A stretch of 64,000 nucleotides of DNA from Rhizobium indicum. Lineage in GTDB: Bacteria > Pseudomonadota > Alphaproteobacteria > Rhizobiales > Rhizobiaceae. Under the pieces are notes generated by a model. That model was not told the DNA's origin, searched no databases, and saw only the letters and a list, made by a program, of their open reading frames with translations. The DNA lies in contig NZ_CP054021.1 of the NCBI RefSeq assembly GCF_005862305.2, positions 4,567,501 to 4,631,500 on the forward strand, written 5' to 3'. Below are positions 44,657 through 54,305 of this stretch, piece by piece (positions within the stretch are counted from its first letter, which is position 1; every line of letters begins with the position of its first letter). Position numbers and translations under genes: made by a program.

Positions 44657-46789
44657 GTGTCCGACAAGACCCTCTCCGTATGGAACCCCGTCAAGACCGA
44701 CCGCTTCCTCGTCGGCGCCCCACACTATCCCGAGCACGTCGATGAAAGCTACTGGGAGCGCGACGCCGAGCGCATGGCGAAGGCTGGCTTCAACGTGGTC
44801 AGAATGGCCGAATTCGCCTGGCATATTCTCGAGCCGAAGCTCGGCACCTTCGATTTCGATCTGTTCGACCGCGCCATCGCCATGCTCGGGCGCTACGGCA
44901 TCGACACGATCATGTGCACGCCGACTGCAACGCCGCCACGCTGGCTGACCGTGGCCCACCCGGAGATCTTAAGGGTCGACGGCAAGGGCCGGCCGATGAG
45001 CCATGGCTCGCGCCAGCACTGCGACACGGCAAGTCCGGTCTTTCGCGAACACAGCCGGCGTATCACCAAAGCGATGGCCGAGCACTATCGCGACAATCCT
45101 TTTGTCGTCGGCTGGCAGACCGACAACGAGTTGAACACCAGCATGCCGGAGAGCTTTTCGAAGGCAACGCTCACCGAATTCCAGGCCTTTCTTGCCGGCA
45201 GATACGGCGAGATCGGCAAGCTCAACACGGCATGGGGCGGCGATTTCTGGGCGACTGCCTATGACAGCTTCGACCAGGTGGTGCTGCCGATCGAGTTCGG
45301 CCCGACCTTCCCGAGCCCCGGCCATCTGCAGGATTATCATCGTTTCCTCGCCTTCTCGACGGCACGCTTCCAGCACGACCAGGTGGAGATCCTGCGCGCC
45401 GTCAAATCCTCCTGGTTCGTCTTCCACAATCTCGGCGGTCTCCGGGATATCGACTTTCGCGGCCAGTTCACCACCGATCTCGATTTCGTCGGCTACGACA
45501 TCTACCCGATGCTCTATGACGAGTTCCAGCGGCTCGGAAATCACGCCAAGGTTCAGGCGCTGCACCTCGATATCTGCCGCGGCTTCTCCGGCAACTACAT
45601 CGTGCCTGAGCAACAGTCGGGTTTCGGCAGCCAGCCGGGCTTCTGCACGCTGACACCGGAACCGGGCGAACTGCGCCGCATGGCGCTTTCCTCAGTCGCC
45701 CACGGCGCCGACGGCCTGATGTTCTTCCGCTGGCGCCCCGCGCATTTCGGCGCCGAGATCTATTGGATGGGCATCATCGACCACGACGATGTCGCCCGCC
45801 ATCGCTATGACGAGGCGAAGCGCTTCGCAACCGAGATGACCGCGCTAGCGCCCAAGATCCTCGGCACCTATGTGCGCATGGATGTCGGCATCGCCGGCTC
45901 CGATTTCGACAATCAGGAAGCGCACAAGACCTATCCGATCGGCCTGCCGAGCCCGCAGGACGATGCGATCCTGCTGCACCAATATTGCTACGACCGCGGG
46001 ATTGCCTGCGGTTTCATTCATCCCGAGGACGATCTTTCCAAGCTGAAGCTGCTCTATGTGCCCCATTGGGTGATGTGGAAGGACGAATGGACCGAGAGGC
46101 TGAAATCCTTCGCCGAGCAGGGCGGCACCGTCGTCATCGGCGCGCGCACCGGCACGCGCAACGAAGACAATCACGTCATCCGCGAGACCGCGCCCGGCAC
46201 CGCGCTGTCGCAGCTCACAGGCGTGCGTGTCGAGGATTTCGGCCGTCTCGCCGCTCCCGGCGCCAACGGGCTCTTCGATGTGATGGAGCGTTCGGGCGGG
46301 CTTGTCATTCCGCCGAACAAGCCGGCGGAATCGCGCCGCCGCGAACGCCGCTTCAAGATCGGCAACCGCGAACTGGTCGGCGGCTATTTCTATGAAAACC
46401 TGGCGATCGCAAGCGATGTCGAGGTGGTTGCGGCCTGGTCCAACCGCTATGCCGAGGGCCAGCCGATGGCGACGTCGCGCAAGCTCGGCAAGGGGCAGGT
46501 GGTCTATGTCGGTACCTATCTCAGCCCGGATCTGACGGCAGCGCTTGCCGAGCGGCTGTTTGCACCCGTCGGCATCGAGCCGCTGATCGGCGACCTTCCC
46601 GAGGGCGTCGAGGTGACCATGCGGATGAATGACGACCGCCGGCTGCTGTTCATTCAGAACTACACCGACCAGCCGGCCGCCATCGGCGGCGTTCCCGCTG
46701 GCCGTGATCTCCTCGATGCCGAAAAGCCGGTTGCCGGTAGGCTCGATCTCGAAGGCTACGGCTGCGCGATCATCGAGCTCGCGGGGTGA
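44657..46789 (+). CDS. Beta-galactosidase, glycoside hydrolase family 42
   Basis: A 710-residue GH42 enzyme. The N-terminal TIM barrel starts GAPHYPEHVDESYWERDAER. The acid/base is E158 in VGWQTDNELNTS (N-E pair), and E318 in YIVPEQQSG fits the nucleophile position. The trimerisation and C-terminal beta domains follow (LYVPHWVMWKDEWTERLKSF; FIQNYTDQPA). No signal peptide is present, so it hydrolyses imported galactosides in the cytoplasm. It starts with GTG at 44657, preceded by AGGAAA. It is the last gene of the ROK-controlled transport operon. Confidence 0.93.
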   Translation: MSDKTLSVWNPVKTDRFLVGAPHYPEHVDESYWERDAERMAKAGFNVVRMAEFAWHILEPKLGTFDFDLFDRAIAMLGRYGIDTIMCTPTATPPRWLTVAHPEILRVDGKGRPMSHGSRQHCDTASPVFREHSRRITKAMAEHYRDNPFVVGWQTDNELNTSMPESFSKATLTEFQAFLAGRYGEIGKLNTAWGGDFWATAYDSFDQVVLPIEFGPTFPSPGHLQDYHRFLAFSTARFQHDQVEILRAVKSSWFVFHNLGGLRDIDFRGQFTTDLDFVGYDIYPMLYDEFQRLGNHAKVQALHLDICRGFSGNYIVPEQQSGFGSQPGFCTLTPEPGELRRMALSSVAHGADGLMFFRWRPAHFGAEIYWMGIIDHDDVARHRYDEAKRFATEMTALAPKILGTYVRMDVGIAGSDFDNQEAHKTYPIGLPSPQDDAILLHQYCYDRGIACGFIHPEDDLSKLKLLYVPHWVMWKDEWTERLKSFAEQGGTVVIGARTGTRNEDNHVIRETAPGTALSQLTGVRVEDFGRLAAPGANGLFDVMERSGGLVIPPNKPAESRRRERRFKIGNRELVGGYFYENLAIASDVEVVAAWSNRYAEGQPMATSRKLGKGQVVYVGTYLSPDLTAALAERLFAPVGIEPLIGDLPEGVEVTMRMNDDRRLLFIQNYTDQPAAIGGVPAGRDLLDAEKPVAGRLDLEGYGCAIIELAG

Positions 46790-46841
46790 GTTGCGCTCGC
46801 CAGGCCAAACGTGGCGAGCGCTGCTGCTGCATTCTCCGTCG

Positions 46842-46862
46842 TCCTCGGCCTTGAGCCGAGGA
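46842..46862 (+). terminator. Hairpin downstream of the beta-galactosidase operon
   Basis: TCCTCGGC-CTTGA-GCCGAGGA is a perfect 8-bp stem 53 bp after the operon's last stop codon. It resembles the palindromic repeat at 41565-41635. The rest of the 312-bp gap to 47101 shows no supported gene. Confidence 0.5.
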
Positions 46863-47101
46863 TCCATATCACGGGACCTGAATGGGTGCCATTGTAGATG
46901 CTCCGGTCGGTCCCCAGCATTATCCAGTAGAGTAACGCGTGCGTACACCCCGCAGTCGGCCCATTGCGGTCACCCGCCGTCCTTCGCGACAGTGTTCCCG
47001 CGTTCAGACCGCGGATGAAGGAGTCTTCCGTATTTTCTACGTTGGTCCAAGTTGGCGAGAGTCCTCACGAAGCGAGTCAGGCGTAGGTCATGACCGTTCA
47101 A

Positions 47102-48016
47102 TTAAGCCGGCATCCGGGACAGCTCCCAATCGTAGGAGCGCAAGAAGCTCACCAGCTCTCGCATGGCGGCGCTGGAGTGTTTTTTGCTCGGGTAATAAAG
47201 ATACCAGCTTGGCAAGAGGGGGCTCCAGTCCTTCAGAACCTCCGTCAACCGGCCGTTCGTCAAGTCGGGTGTGGCGTAGTCCTCGAAGATATGGGCCAAT
47301 CCGCATCCGGCGACAGCGGCCTGCAGTTCGTTGTGTGCTGAACTCACCGTCAATCGTCCCTCCGGCAAGACTTCGAGGGCGTCTCCGCCCTTTTCAAATT
47401 TCCAGGATACCAGCGTGCCGCCGGGAAATCGTCGTCGAATGCAGTTGTGGCCGGCGAGATCATTGGGGGTCAAAGGCAGGCCATGCTTTGCAATATAGTC
47501 CGGCGACGCCACGATCGCGTATCGAAGCGATGGTCCCAGCGGTACTGCGATCATATCTTGTGCCAGTTGCTTTCCGAACCGAACGCCCGCGTCAAAGCCT
47601 TGCTCGACGATGTCGATGACCGCTGCGTCACTGATGAGTTCGACCTTGATATCCGCGTATGTGTCCATAAAGGTGAACATTGCCGGACAGAGCAGGTGAT
47701 CGATTGCGGGGCCGGGCGCATTGATGCGAAGGGTGCCGGACGGGTTTTCCTTTAACTGGTTAAGGTCATCGACTGCGAGACGGATGTCCGTCAAAGCTGG
47801 ACCAAGGCGCTGCAGGAGACGCTGTCCCGCATCTGTCGGCGCAACGCTTCTTGTTGTCCTGTTGAGCAGACGAATGCCGAGCGCCTCTTCCAAAGCGTTG
47901 ATTGTCTGGCTGAGTGCCGATGATGAAACGCCTCGCTCCAAGGCGGCGGCCCTGAATCCGCCGCACCTGACGATCGCCGCAAAAACATCCAGGCTATCCA
48001 AACGAAACTGATCCAT
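47102..48016 (-). CDS. LysR-type transcriptional regulator
   Basis: A 304-residue LysR protein. The helix-turn-helix is GGFRAAALERGVSSSALSQT followed by INALEEALGIRLLNRTTRSV. The effector domain contains PSGTLRINAPGPAIDHLLCP and FDAGVRFGKQLAQDM. The start at 48016 matches the family N-terminus (MDQFRLDSLDVFAAIV). It is divergent from the exported MBL-fold hydrolase at 48131 with 114 bp between starts, so that gene is its likely target. Confidence 0.93.
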   Translation of the reverse strand: MDQFRLDSLDVFAAIVRCGGFRAAALERGVSSSALSQTINALEEALGIRLLNRTTRSVAPTDAGQRLLQRLGPALTDIRLAVDDLNQLKENPSGTLRINAPGPAIDHLLCPAMFTFMDTYADIKVELISDAAVIDIVEQGFDAGVRFGKQLAQDMIAVPLGPSLRYAIVASPDYIAKHGLPLTPNDLAGHNCIRRRFPGGTLVSWKFEKGGDALEVLPEGRLTVSSAHNELQAAVAGCGLAHIFEDYATPDLTNGRLTEVLKDWSPLLPSWYLYYPSKKHSSAAMRELVSFLRSYDWELSRMPA

Positions 48017-48130
48017 TGCGAAGCTTACCTTATCAAGCTGCGTAGATTTATTCGTCTTATCAGCGCAGTGATTTGAGGTCATCTAAATACCTCGACCGCA
48101 CATGCGGACTATCGACTGAAAGGAAAAGCA

Positions 48131-49117
48131 ATGGATCGACTCACATTGAACCGGCGAACGGTCATGGTTTCAGCGGTTGCTGGAACGTCCGCTCTGCTGC
48201 TCGGAGGGTCCGCGGGATCAGGCAAGGCGCAGGTGCAGAGCCGGGACGCCCGTAATGTTGGATATTATCGATTTCGGGTCGGGCAGATCAAAGCGACAGT
48301 TTTGAGCGATGGCGTGATCGGCGGCCCACCGACGGTCTATGCCAACGATGCTCCGGAGGCCGAACTGCAGGAGGTCCTTCGTCGCGCTTTCCTTCCTACC
48401 GATCACATGACCCTTCAACTCAACACGCTGCTGCTTGAGGTCGGCGACAGGCGGATATTGCTTGAGGCGGGAGCCGGGGCCACGATGGGACCGAATGCCG
48501 GGCGTGTGTTCGACAATATCGCCGCCATCGGTCTCGATGCAGGCGATATCGACACGATCGTGGTGTCCCACACGCATCCTGATCACGTCGGCAATCTCAG
48601 CACTTCCGAAGGCAAAAAAGCGTTTCCCAATGCCACCGTCTACGCACCCCGGGCAGACTGGGATTTTTTTGTGCGCAACGATCCCGATCTCTCCTACATG
48701 CCGGTACCAAGGGACTTTCGTGACCGGTTCGCAGCGGCGATCAAACGGAGTGTCGAGCCGATCGCAAAGGACATCGAGCTCTACGAGGCAGGTGCGGAAA
48801 TCGTGCCGGGTCTCACCACGATAGCTGCGCCCGGACATACGCCTGGCATGGCAACATTCTTGGTCCACTCAGGAAACGACCAACTGCTCCTCACTGCGGA
48901 CCTTGCCTATCACCCGGTCGTCAACATCGACCATCCATGGCGACCCGGACCTGATAGAGACAAGGATACCGCGCTCGCGTCGCGCCGCCGCATATTCGAT
49001 ATGGCTGCGACCGATAGGCTCCTTGTTCTCGGATTTCATTACCCTTTCCCGGGGCTCGGACGAATGCTCAAGACCGACATGGGTTATGCCTGGGTTCCGG
49101 CGGGCTGGCAGTTTTGA
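48131..49117 (+). CDS. MBL-fold metallo-hydrolase, exported (Tat-like signal)
   Basis: A 328-residue metallo-beta-lactamase-fold protein. The N-terminus has a twin-arginine-like signal (LNRRTVMVSAVAGTSALLLG). The metal site is SHTHPDHVGNL (H147, H149, D151, H152), with later His in IAAPGHTPGMATF and the Asp in LLLTADLAYHPVV. Relatives include quorum-quenching lactonases and other periplasmic hydrolases; the substrate is unknown. It is divergent from a LysR regulator. Confidence 0.9.
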   Translation: MDRLTLNRRTVMVSAVAGTSALLLGGSAGSGKAQVQSRDARNVGYYRFRVGQIKATVLSDGVIGGPPTVYANDAPEAELQEVLRRAFLPTDHMTLQLNTLLLEVGDRRILLEAGAGATMGPNAGRVFDNIAAIGLDAGDIDTIVVSHTHPDHVGNLSTSEGKKAFPNATVYAPRADWDFFVRNDPDLSYMPVPRDFRDRFAAAIKRSVEPIAKDIELYEAGAEIVPGLTTIAAPGHTPGMATFLVHSGNDQLLLTADLAYHPVVNIDHPWRPGPDRDKDTALASRRRIFDMAATDRLLVLGFHYPFPGLGRMLKTDMGYAWVPAGWQF

Positions 49118-49333
49118 CCCGGGTGCGGCCGTCGAGAGGTTTCGTTCGATAGGGCTGCTTTGTGCCCTCATGTCGGCCGTCAAAGCTACATCATCCGACT
49201 TCTAAAAGCGGGCATCGCCTATAACCCGACTGGGCGCCCGCCGGCAAAGTTCTCGCCGGTCCGTCCAGCCTCGTTTCGCGGCTGTGCCGCGCTTGGCATC
49301 CATATGCCACAAGCTATCTGATCGAACTGAAGC

Positions 49334-49918
49334 TCAGCGCGGCCGCCGCAGCATCGGGACGAGTGTCGGCGACGAACCGGCCTGGATCGCGCCGAGCGGT
49401 TCGAAGCCGTAGCGTCGGTAGAACGGAATGTTGCGCGGGTTCGAGGATTCCAAATAGGCTGGCGCGTGATCGCGATCGCACCGTGCGAGTGCGTAGGCCA
49501 TCAAGGCGTCGCCGTGACCTTGGCCTTGATGCGCCGGGTCGACGCCGATCAGGGGCAGGTACCAATGTGGTTCGGTCGGGTGGTACGCGGCCATCTGCTC
49601 GAATATGGCCGTGGTTTCGGGGGCAAGAGAGCGCGCAACTGTGCTCTCGAGCACTGCACCAAGCCCTTCCTCGTCGGAATGCACCCTGGGCGATAGCCAC
49701 AGCGCCGTCCCGGCGTAGTCGTCGGTGCAAAAGGCGCTTCCGTTAGAGAATGCGTTGCTCCCAAACGCCCGGATCATTCGCGGCATGGCCGCAAGGTACT
49801 GGTGTGCATGCGGCCAGGTCCATCGCGCCATAGGATCCGCTGCAAATGCCAGCATGACCGTTTCGACCGCCAGATCTTCCTCGGCCGCGGCCATAACTCT
49901 CACTGTTGGCGATTTCAC
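49334..49918 (-). CDS. GNAT-family N-acetyltransferase
   Basis: A 194-residue acetyltransferase. The acetyl-CoA-binding motif is IGVDPAHQGQGHGDALMAYA (Q/R-x-x-G-x-G/A form) and the C-terminal motif is ESSNPRNIPFYRRYGFEPLG. The N-terminus (VMLAFAADPMARWTWP) is typical of GNATs of the DinB/puromycin-acetyltransferase-like type. It starts with GTG at 49918, preceded by AGGAGGG. The substrate is unknown. It stands alone. Confidence 0.88.
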   Translation of the reverse strand: MKSPTVRVMAAAEEDLAVETVMLAFAADPMARWTWPHAHQYLAAMPRMIRAFGSNAFSNGSAFCTDDYAGTALWLSPRVHSDEEGLGAVLESTVARSLAPETTAIFEQMAAYHPTEPHWYLPLIGVDPAHQGQGHGDALMAYALARCDRDHAPAYLESSNPRNIPFYRRYGFEPLGAIQAGSSPTLVPMLRRPR

Positions 49919-50176
49919 ACTGCCCTCCTGACGTAGGTGGTCCGACGAGGCGCCCGCCCTCGTTCTCAGCTGCGCATCGTAACCCGGATGGCGTGGGAGC
50001 GATACCGGTTGCTGCTGGCTCAGCAGTTGGGTCGCTTTTGGCGTAGTCTTGGTCTAGCGCCCCATGAGCACGTCTCTCGGACAATCTGATGCGAACCATC
50101 CGGCCCAAAACCAGAGAGCATGCATCGGTGGACCCCGCACAGAAGCTATGGCCCATTGCCGCTGGCGGCAAAACAA

Positions 50177-51952
50177 TCAGCTAGTCAGGCCAGCCTGCCG
50201 CAGGCCGTCCACAATGCGTTCGAAATCGGCAGGGTTCTTGTAGGGCAGTACTTTGCGCCTGTGTTCCAGGGAATAATCGGGATTGATTCGGAACACTTCC
50301 GCCCACTCACCACGCGCCTCCTCGAAGCGCCCCAGGTGACCATAGCTCGCCGCCAGCAGCACTCGCGAGACGTCTGTGTTTGGATTACGGACGAGCCGCC
50401 GCTTCAGGATGACGACGGCCTCCTCGTACCTGCCTAGCTGAAACATCGCCTGCGCGTAGAAGTGCAGGAACAGGTCCGGGTAATAGGGGTTCAGGGCCAT
50501 TGCCCGTTCGAAATAGGCGAGCGCCTCGGCCGACCTTCCGGCATAGTGCAGTGCGTTGCCGAGATTCTCGTACCCCTCTACAAAATTGGGAGCAAGCGCG
50601 ATCACGCGTTCGGCCTCGGCGATGGCCGCGTCGTGCTGTCGCGAGTGCAGTTTGACGACGCCGAGCGCCCAATGTGCGTAGGGATATTGATCGTCGAGCG
50701 CCACCGCCCGCGTGGCAGCCTCAATCGCCTGATCAAGCGATTTCGACGGCGATTGGCTCCACTGATTTATGTAGGCCAGCCCATGTGTGACGGCGAGGAA
50801 CGCGTAGGCCGGAACGAATTTCGGGTCAAGCTCGATGGCGCGTTGCAACAGTTCCCGGCCCTGCGTGTTTTGCTCTCTCGTCAACCTCCACATGTGTTCA
50901 CGGCCCCGAAGGAAGCAGTCATACGCTTCCAGGCTCTCGGTCTGCTCCGCAGCCAGCCGCTGCTGGTCGCCCTCTCTCAGGTTGAGCGCGAGCGCGCCGA
51001 CAATCTGCTGCGTTACGTCGTCCTGCACGGCAAAGATGTCGGTCAGGTCGCGATCGAAACGCTCCGCCCACAGATGGCCGCCTGATGTCGCGTCGATCAG
51101 CTGTGCGGTGATCCGCACCCTGCTGCCCGATTTGCGGACACTGCCCTCCAGCACGTAGCGCACGCCAAGGCCGCGGCCCACCTCTTGGACGTTCACGTTC
51201 CGGCCCTTGAAGGTGAACGACGAGTTGCGGGCGATGACGAACAGCTGCGACAGCTTCGACAGAGCAGTGATGATGTCTTCGGAGATGCCATCGGCGAAGT
51301 ATTCTTGCTCGACATCACCGCTCATGTTGGCGAAGGGCAGCACGGCAATCGAGAGCGCCGGCGGCGATGCGGCTGGCACGCGACTAGCGGCGGCGTAGGC
51401 GGTCACTGTTGACTTTGCCAGTGCGGCGACGCCGACCTGGAGCGAATAGATCCGAATCGGCTCGGCGATGTTCTTGAGCTGTGTGCTGCCGAGATCGGTG
51501 ACGGAGAGATCGAGCCTCGCCTTGACTTGGCGATAGGCATCCTCCGACAGGCAAATGGCGCCCGGCGCTGCGACGCCCTCCAGGCGCGACGCGATATTGA
51601 CGCCGTCGCCCATCAGGTCACCGTCGCTTTCCTCGACCACATCTCCCAAATGGATGCCGATTCGGAACTCAATACGGCGGTCTTGGGGCACGCCGGCATT
51701 GCGTTCGACCATGGCATTCTGCACCTCGACGGCGCAGCGGACGGCGTCCACCACGCTGCGGAATTCGACCAATGCCCCATCGCCTGTGCGCTTGATCACG
51801 CGCCCGTTGTGCACAGCTATAGTTGGATCGATCAGGTCGCTACGCAGTGCCCGCAACCTCGCCAGAATACGATCTTCGTCCGCGCTCGCGAGCCTGCTGT
51901 ATCCGACCACGTCGGCGGCCAGAATTGCGGCCAGCTTGCGATTCTCGCCCAT
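50177..51952 (-). CDS. Class III adenylate/guanylate cyclase with TPR domain
   Basis: A 591-residue protein. The cyclase catalytic domain occupies about 1-170: metal Asp in AILAADVVGYSRL (D14), then VIKRTGDGALVEFRSVVDAV, GIHLGDVVEESDGDLMGDGV and NIASRLEGVAAPGAICLSED. A linker and a TolB-like N-terminal segment follow (LSIAVLPFANMSGDVEQEYF). From about 330 to the end are TPR repeats (RAIELDPKFVPAYAFLAVTH; RVIALAPNFVEGYENLGNAL; FERAMALNPYYPDLFLHFYA). Rhizobia carry many such cyclase-TPR proteins. It is predicted to be cytoplasmic and to make cAMP; the trigger is unknown. Confidence 0.93.
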   Translation of the reverse strand: MGENRKLAAILAADVVGYSRLASADEDRILARLRALRSDLIDPTIAVHNGRVIKRTGDGALVEFRSVVDAVRCAVEVQNAMVERNAGVPQDRRIEFRIGIHLGDVVEESDGDLMGDGVNIASRLEGVAAPGAICLSEDAYRQVKARLDLSVTDLGSTQLKNIAEPIRIYSLQVGVAALAKSTVTAYAAASRVPAASPPALSIAVLPFANMSGDVEQEYFADGISEDIITALSKLSQLFVIARNSSFTFKGRNVNVQEVGRGLGVRYVLEGSVRKSGSRVRITAQLIDATSGGHLWAERFDRDLTDIFAVQDDVTQQIVGALALNLREGDQQRLAAEQTESLEAYDCFLRGREHMWRLTREQNTQGRELLQRAIELDPKFVPAYAFLAVTHGLAYINQWSQSPSKSLDQAIEAATRAVALDDQYPYAHWALGVVKLHSRQHDAAIAEAERVIALAPNFVEGYENLGNALHYAGRSAEALAYFERAMALNPYYPDLFLHFYAQAMFQLGRYEEAVVILKRRLVRNPNTDVSRVLLAASYGHLGRFEEARGEWAEVFRINPDYSLEHRRKVLPYKNPADFERIVDGLRQAGLTS

Positions 51953-52028
51953 TGAGCCGTCTCCTCTTCTCCACTATAGCAGGAAGACAGTGGGCAAGAC
52001 GGAACTTTCGCTTCTTTTCTGAGCGATC

Positions 52029-52380
52029 TTGGGCGATGTCTCAGTGGGCGAGCCGCTGCTGCGCAACATATCTCCCCGGATGGCAATTTCATCGCCGGCC
52101 ATCGCACGCCTGGACACTGGAAGACCTCGCCCGCAAGGCGGGGATGTACCGCACGAGCTTCGCCCAGTACTTCCCAAGGCGCGTCGGCGAAACGCCGATC
52201 TCCTACGTTGCCCGCCGGAGAATGATGTCGGCAGGAACGAAACTGATACAGGGCGAGGAAACAATGGCCGAAATTTCGGTGTCGCTGGGATATTCGTCTG
52301 AGCACGCCTTTAGCACGGCGTTCAAGCGGATCATGGAACAGTCACCCCTCGATATGGCCGAAGTCAAAAACAGAATGTGA
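52029..52380 (+). pseudogene. Truncated AraC-family regulator (DNA-binding domain remnant)
   Basis: Encodes only an AraC-type C-terminal domain: HAWTLEDLARKAGMYRTSFA, then VGETPISYVARRRMMSAGTK, AEISVSLGYSSEHAFSTAFK and the usual end. The N-terminal effector domain is missing: the divergent cyclase gene begins only 76 bp upstream. The preceding frame (LLRNISPRMAI) appears to switch frame near 52086-52092 before RRPSHAWT. The domain itself is intact, but no start with a good ribosome-binding site exists. A decayed gene is the best reading. Confidence 0.7.
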
Positions 52381-52580
52381 ACAATGATCAGTGACGTCTC
52401 CCTTCTGGCGCATAGTTCCCATCCCCAGCAAGGCTGCTGCTCCTCCACACCGCCTACAAGTCCAACCAGGACCGCCTCCAGTCGACAAGCGTGTCGATGG
52501 TTTCAAAGAACAGCGACTTGGCGGGAGCCTCCTAATCGACCCTCGCTCGCTGGCGCAGCGGTCTGTGTTCGAAAATATGC
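52381..52580. other. Gap with no supported gene
   Basis: Between the AraC remnant and the terminator at 52581-52622. Short frames exist on both strands but none has a ribosome-binding site, a known motif or typical codon use. No repeat of the families found elsewhere in the window was recognised. Confidence 0.4.
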
Positions 52581-52622
52581 AAAAAAAGAGCATTCCCGTA
52601 CTCAAACAAAACGGAAATGCTC
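52581..52622 (-). terminator. Rho-independent terminator for the Gly/Ser-rich secreted protein
   Basis: On the minus strand, arms GAGCATTTCCGT (52622-52611) and ACGGGAATGCTC (52599-52588) pair over 11 of 12 bp with an 11-nt loop, and are followed directly by seven T residues (52587-52581). It lies 60 bp after the stop codon of the gene at 52683-53333. Confidence 0.85.
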
Positions 52623-52682
52623 TCTTAATTTAGTGCGGAGCTATACTTGTCAGCTCCACACTGCTCGCACCTGAATTCGCGG

Positions 52683-53333
52683 CTATTCGTCTGATGTCGC
52701 CGGTGCGGCGTTCTCCAGCGAGGTGCGAATTTGATCAATCTTCCCGTTTGCGTCGCCAACCCCGAGAATGGTTTTGGCCTGGTTCAGAACCGCCGGACTG
52801 ACTTCACCGGTTTTTGTTGCGGAAGCCAATGCGTCCTCCAGCGCCTCGTCCCCCAACAGAGGGTCATCGGCCGCGGGCTCGATTCCATTGTCGAGTTCAT
52901 ACTGGGCATAGGCCATGGCGTAGGCCGAGATCGCCGTCATGCGTGGGTCCGACGTATGCATCAACGCCTTGTAGTTTCGCTTCAAGGAGTTCAGGCCCGC
53001 AAGTTGCGCCGACAGGTTCTTTTCTTTCGTGCTGACTTTGGTCTCGTCTGCCTTGACGGACTTGGATTTGCTTGCCGCCTCGCTGGACTTGCCTTTCACG
53101 CCTTGCGATTTGGAGCTGCCATGGGTTGAACCGCTACCTTGGCTGCTGCTGCCATGGCCGCTGTTTCCACCACCGCCGCCATGACCACCGCCGCCGCTAT
53201 TGCCCCCACTGTTACCGCCGCCGTTTCCCCCGCTCTTTGCCAGTGCGGCCATGTCGATCCCGGCAATCGTTACCGGGCTTGCTGCAAGAGCCAGCGAGAG
53301 CAAGGCCAAGGACGCTAAGGTTGCTGTCCGCAT
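52683..53333 (-). CDS. Secreted Gly/Ser-rich hypothetical protein
   Basis: A 216-residue protein with a signal peptide (MRTATLASLALLSLALAASP). A low-complexity segment follows at about 33-70 (GGNSGGGGHGGGGGNSGHGS), then a Ser/Lys-rich stretch (SSEAASKSKSVKADE). A helical C-terminal domain contains LSAQLAGLNSLKRNYKALMH and MTAISAYAMAYAQYELDNGI. It is probably periplasmic or extracellular. The ordered C-terminus suggests a conserved rhizobial family I cannot name. It has its own terminator. Confidence 0.8.
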   Translation of the reverse strand: MRTATLASLALLSLALAASPVTIAGIDMAALAKSGGNGGGNSGGNSGGGGHGGGGGNSGHGSSSQGSGSTHGSSKSQGVKGKSSEAASKSKSVKADETKVSTKEKNLSAQLAGLNSLKRNYKALMHTSDPRMTAISAYAMAYAQYELDNGIEPAADDPLLGDEALEDALASATKTGEVSPAVLNQAKTILGVGDANGKIDQIRTSLENAAPATSDE

Positions 53334-53557
53334 CGTTTCCTCCGAACCAGATCATCAAGCGCCGGGCAGATGCACGGCTGAGCAGGTAGGAGAGGTTAGA
53401 CGTCGATCGCCCCTTGCACATCGGACCGAGGTCCGATGCCGATCCCGTCTATAGTCCTACACGGCTTCGTATACTTAACGATTCCTGGTCGGAACGGTCG
53501 ACGGGACGGGAAGGCGAGAGACGCGGAGCCGAGGCGTAACTTCGATATTTCAGATGT

Positions 53558-53963
53558 TTAATTTGCCCGCGGAACCGGGCAGTCCAGGTCCCCGTCGTTG
53601 CACCTCAGGTAAACCTTGAGCGCCTCCGTGCGGCTTTGAGTCAGGCCGTCGTGGCACGAACTGTTGACGAACGGATAGGCGGTGCCACCCTGGACCGTCG
53701 AGCTTTGGAAATTGCACTCGGCATCACGGAATGCAATCCATGCTTTCTGGGTCGCTACGAGAAGCTTGGTCGTGTCGGCATCATCCTCCAGCCGACCTTC
53801 GATCTCTTTGTAGACCTTGTTCATCTCCGCATCCGACTTCTTCAGGGATTCAGCAGCGCAGATGTTCATGTCTGACTGATTTGTCTTCGCCGCAGTTATC
53901 ATCTGCAAATGCGAACGTTGACGTCGTCAGGACCAAAGTGGCGGACAGCAACAAAATTCTCAT
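53558..53963 (-). pseudogene. DUF1311/LprI-like secreted protein, signal peptide split off by a frameshift
   Basis: The mature domain is clear: NQSDMNICAAESLKKSDAEM, then LLVATQKAWIAFRDAECNFQ and a C-terminal Cys pair (LRCNDGDLDCPV). This is the DUF1311 pattern of small Cys-stabilised periplasmic proteins. A signal peptide, MRILLLSATLVLTTSTFAFA, lies directly upstream in another frame with GAGGTCC before its ATG at 53963. Removing one G near 53888-53893 joins them as FADDNCAKTNQSDMNICA. Family relatives include lysozyme inhibitors. The indel may be a sequencing error. Confidence 0.8.
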
Positions 53964-54305
53964 GATGGACCTCTTTCCGATTGAATGAATATCCAAACAC
54001 CGCATGCCTCGTTGCTGGTTTTAACCCCACTTCTGCTCCCTTCCATCAAGTCGACGTCATCTCACCAATCATTTTCCATGGGTTGGTGACGGTTTCATTA
54101 CCTTGGTACGCCGTGCTGAGCGAGCACGATACATTCCAGTCTTGCAGTCCATTTTCGATCAGCAGGTATGTCGGCCATACCTTGGGCATAACTGGAAGCA
54201 GCTCGCCGATCCGGGAGCCGCTGGCCTGTTATCGAAAAGATATGGACTTGATAGAGGACGCCTCGCTGAGTTTTGCGAGAGTGTCAAACCGAATTCAATA
54301 GAGAA
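53964..54305. other. Gap of about 340 bp with no supported gene
   Basis: Between the DUF1311-like gene and the end of the signalling operon. It is less GC-rich than its surroundings. A plus-strand frame with HNWKQLADPGAAGLLSKRYG looks protein-like but has no start context and no recognisable family; it may be a remnant. No terminator hairpin was found for the operon that ends at 54306. Confidence 0.35.
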
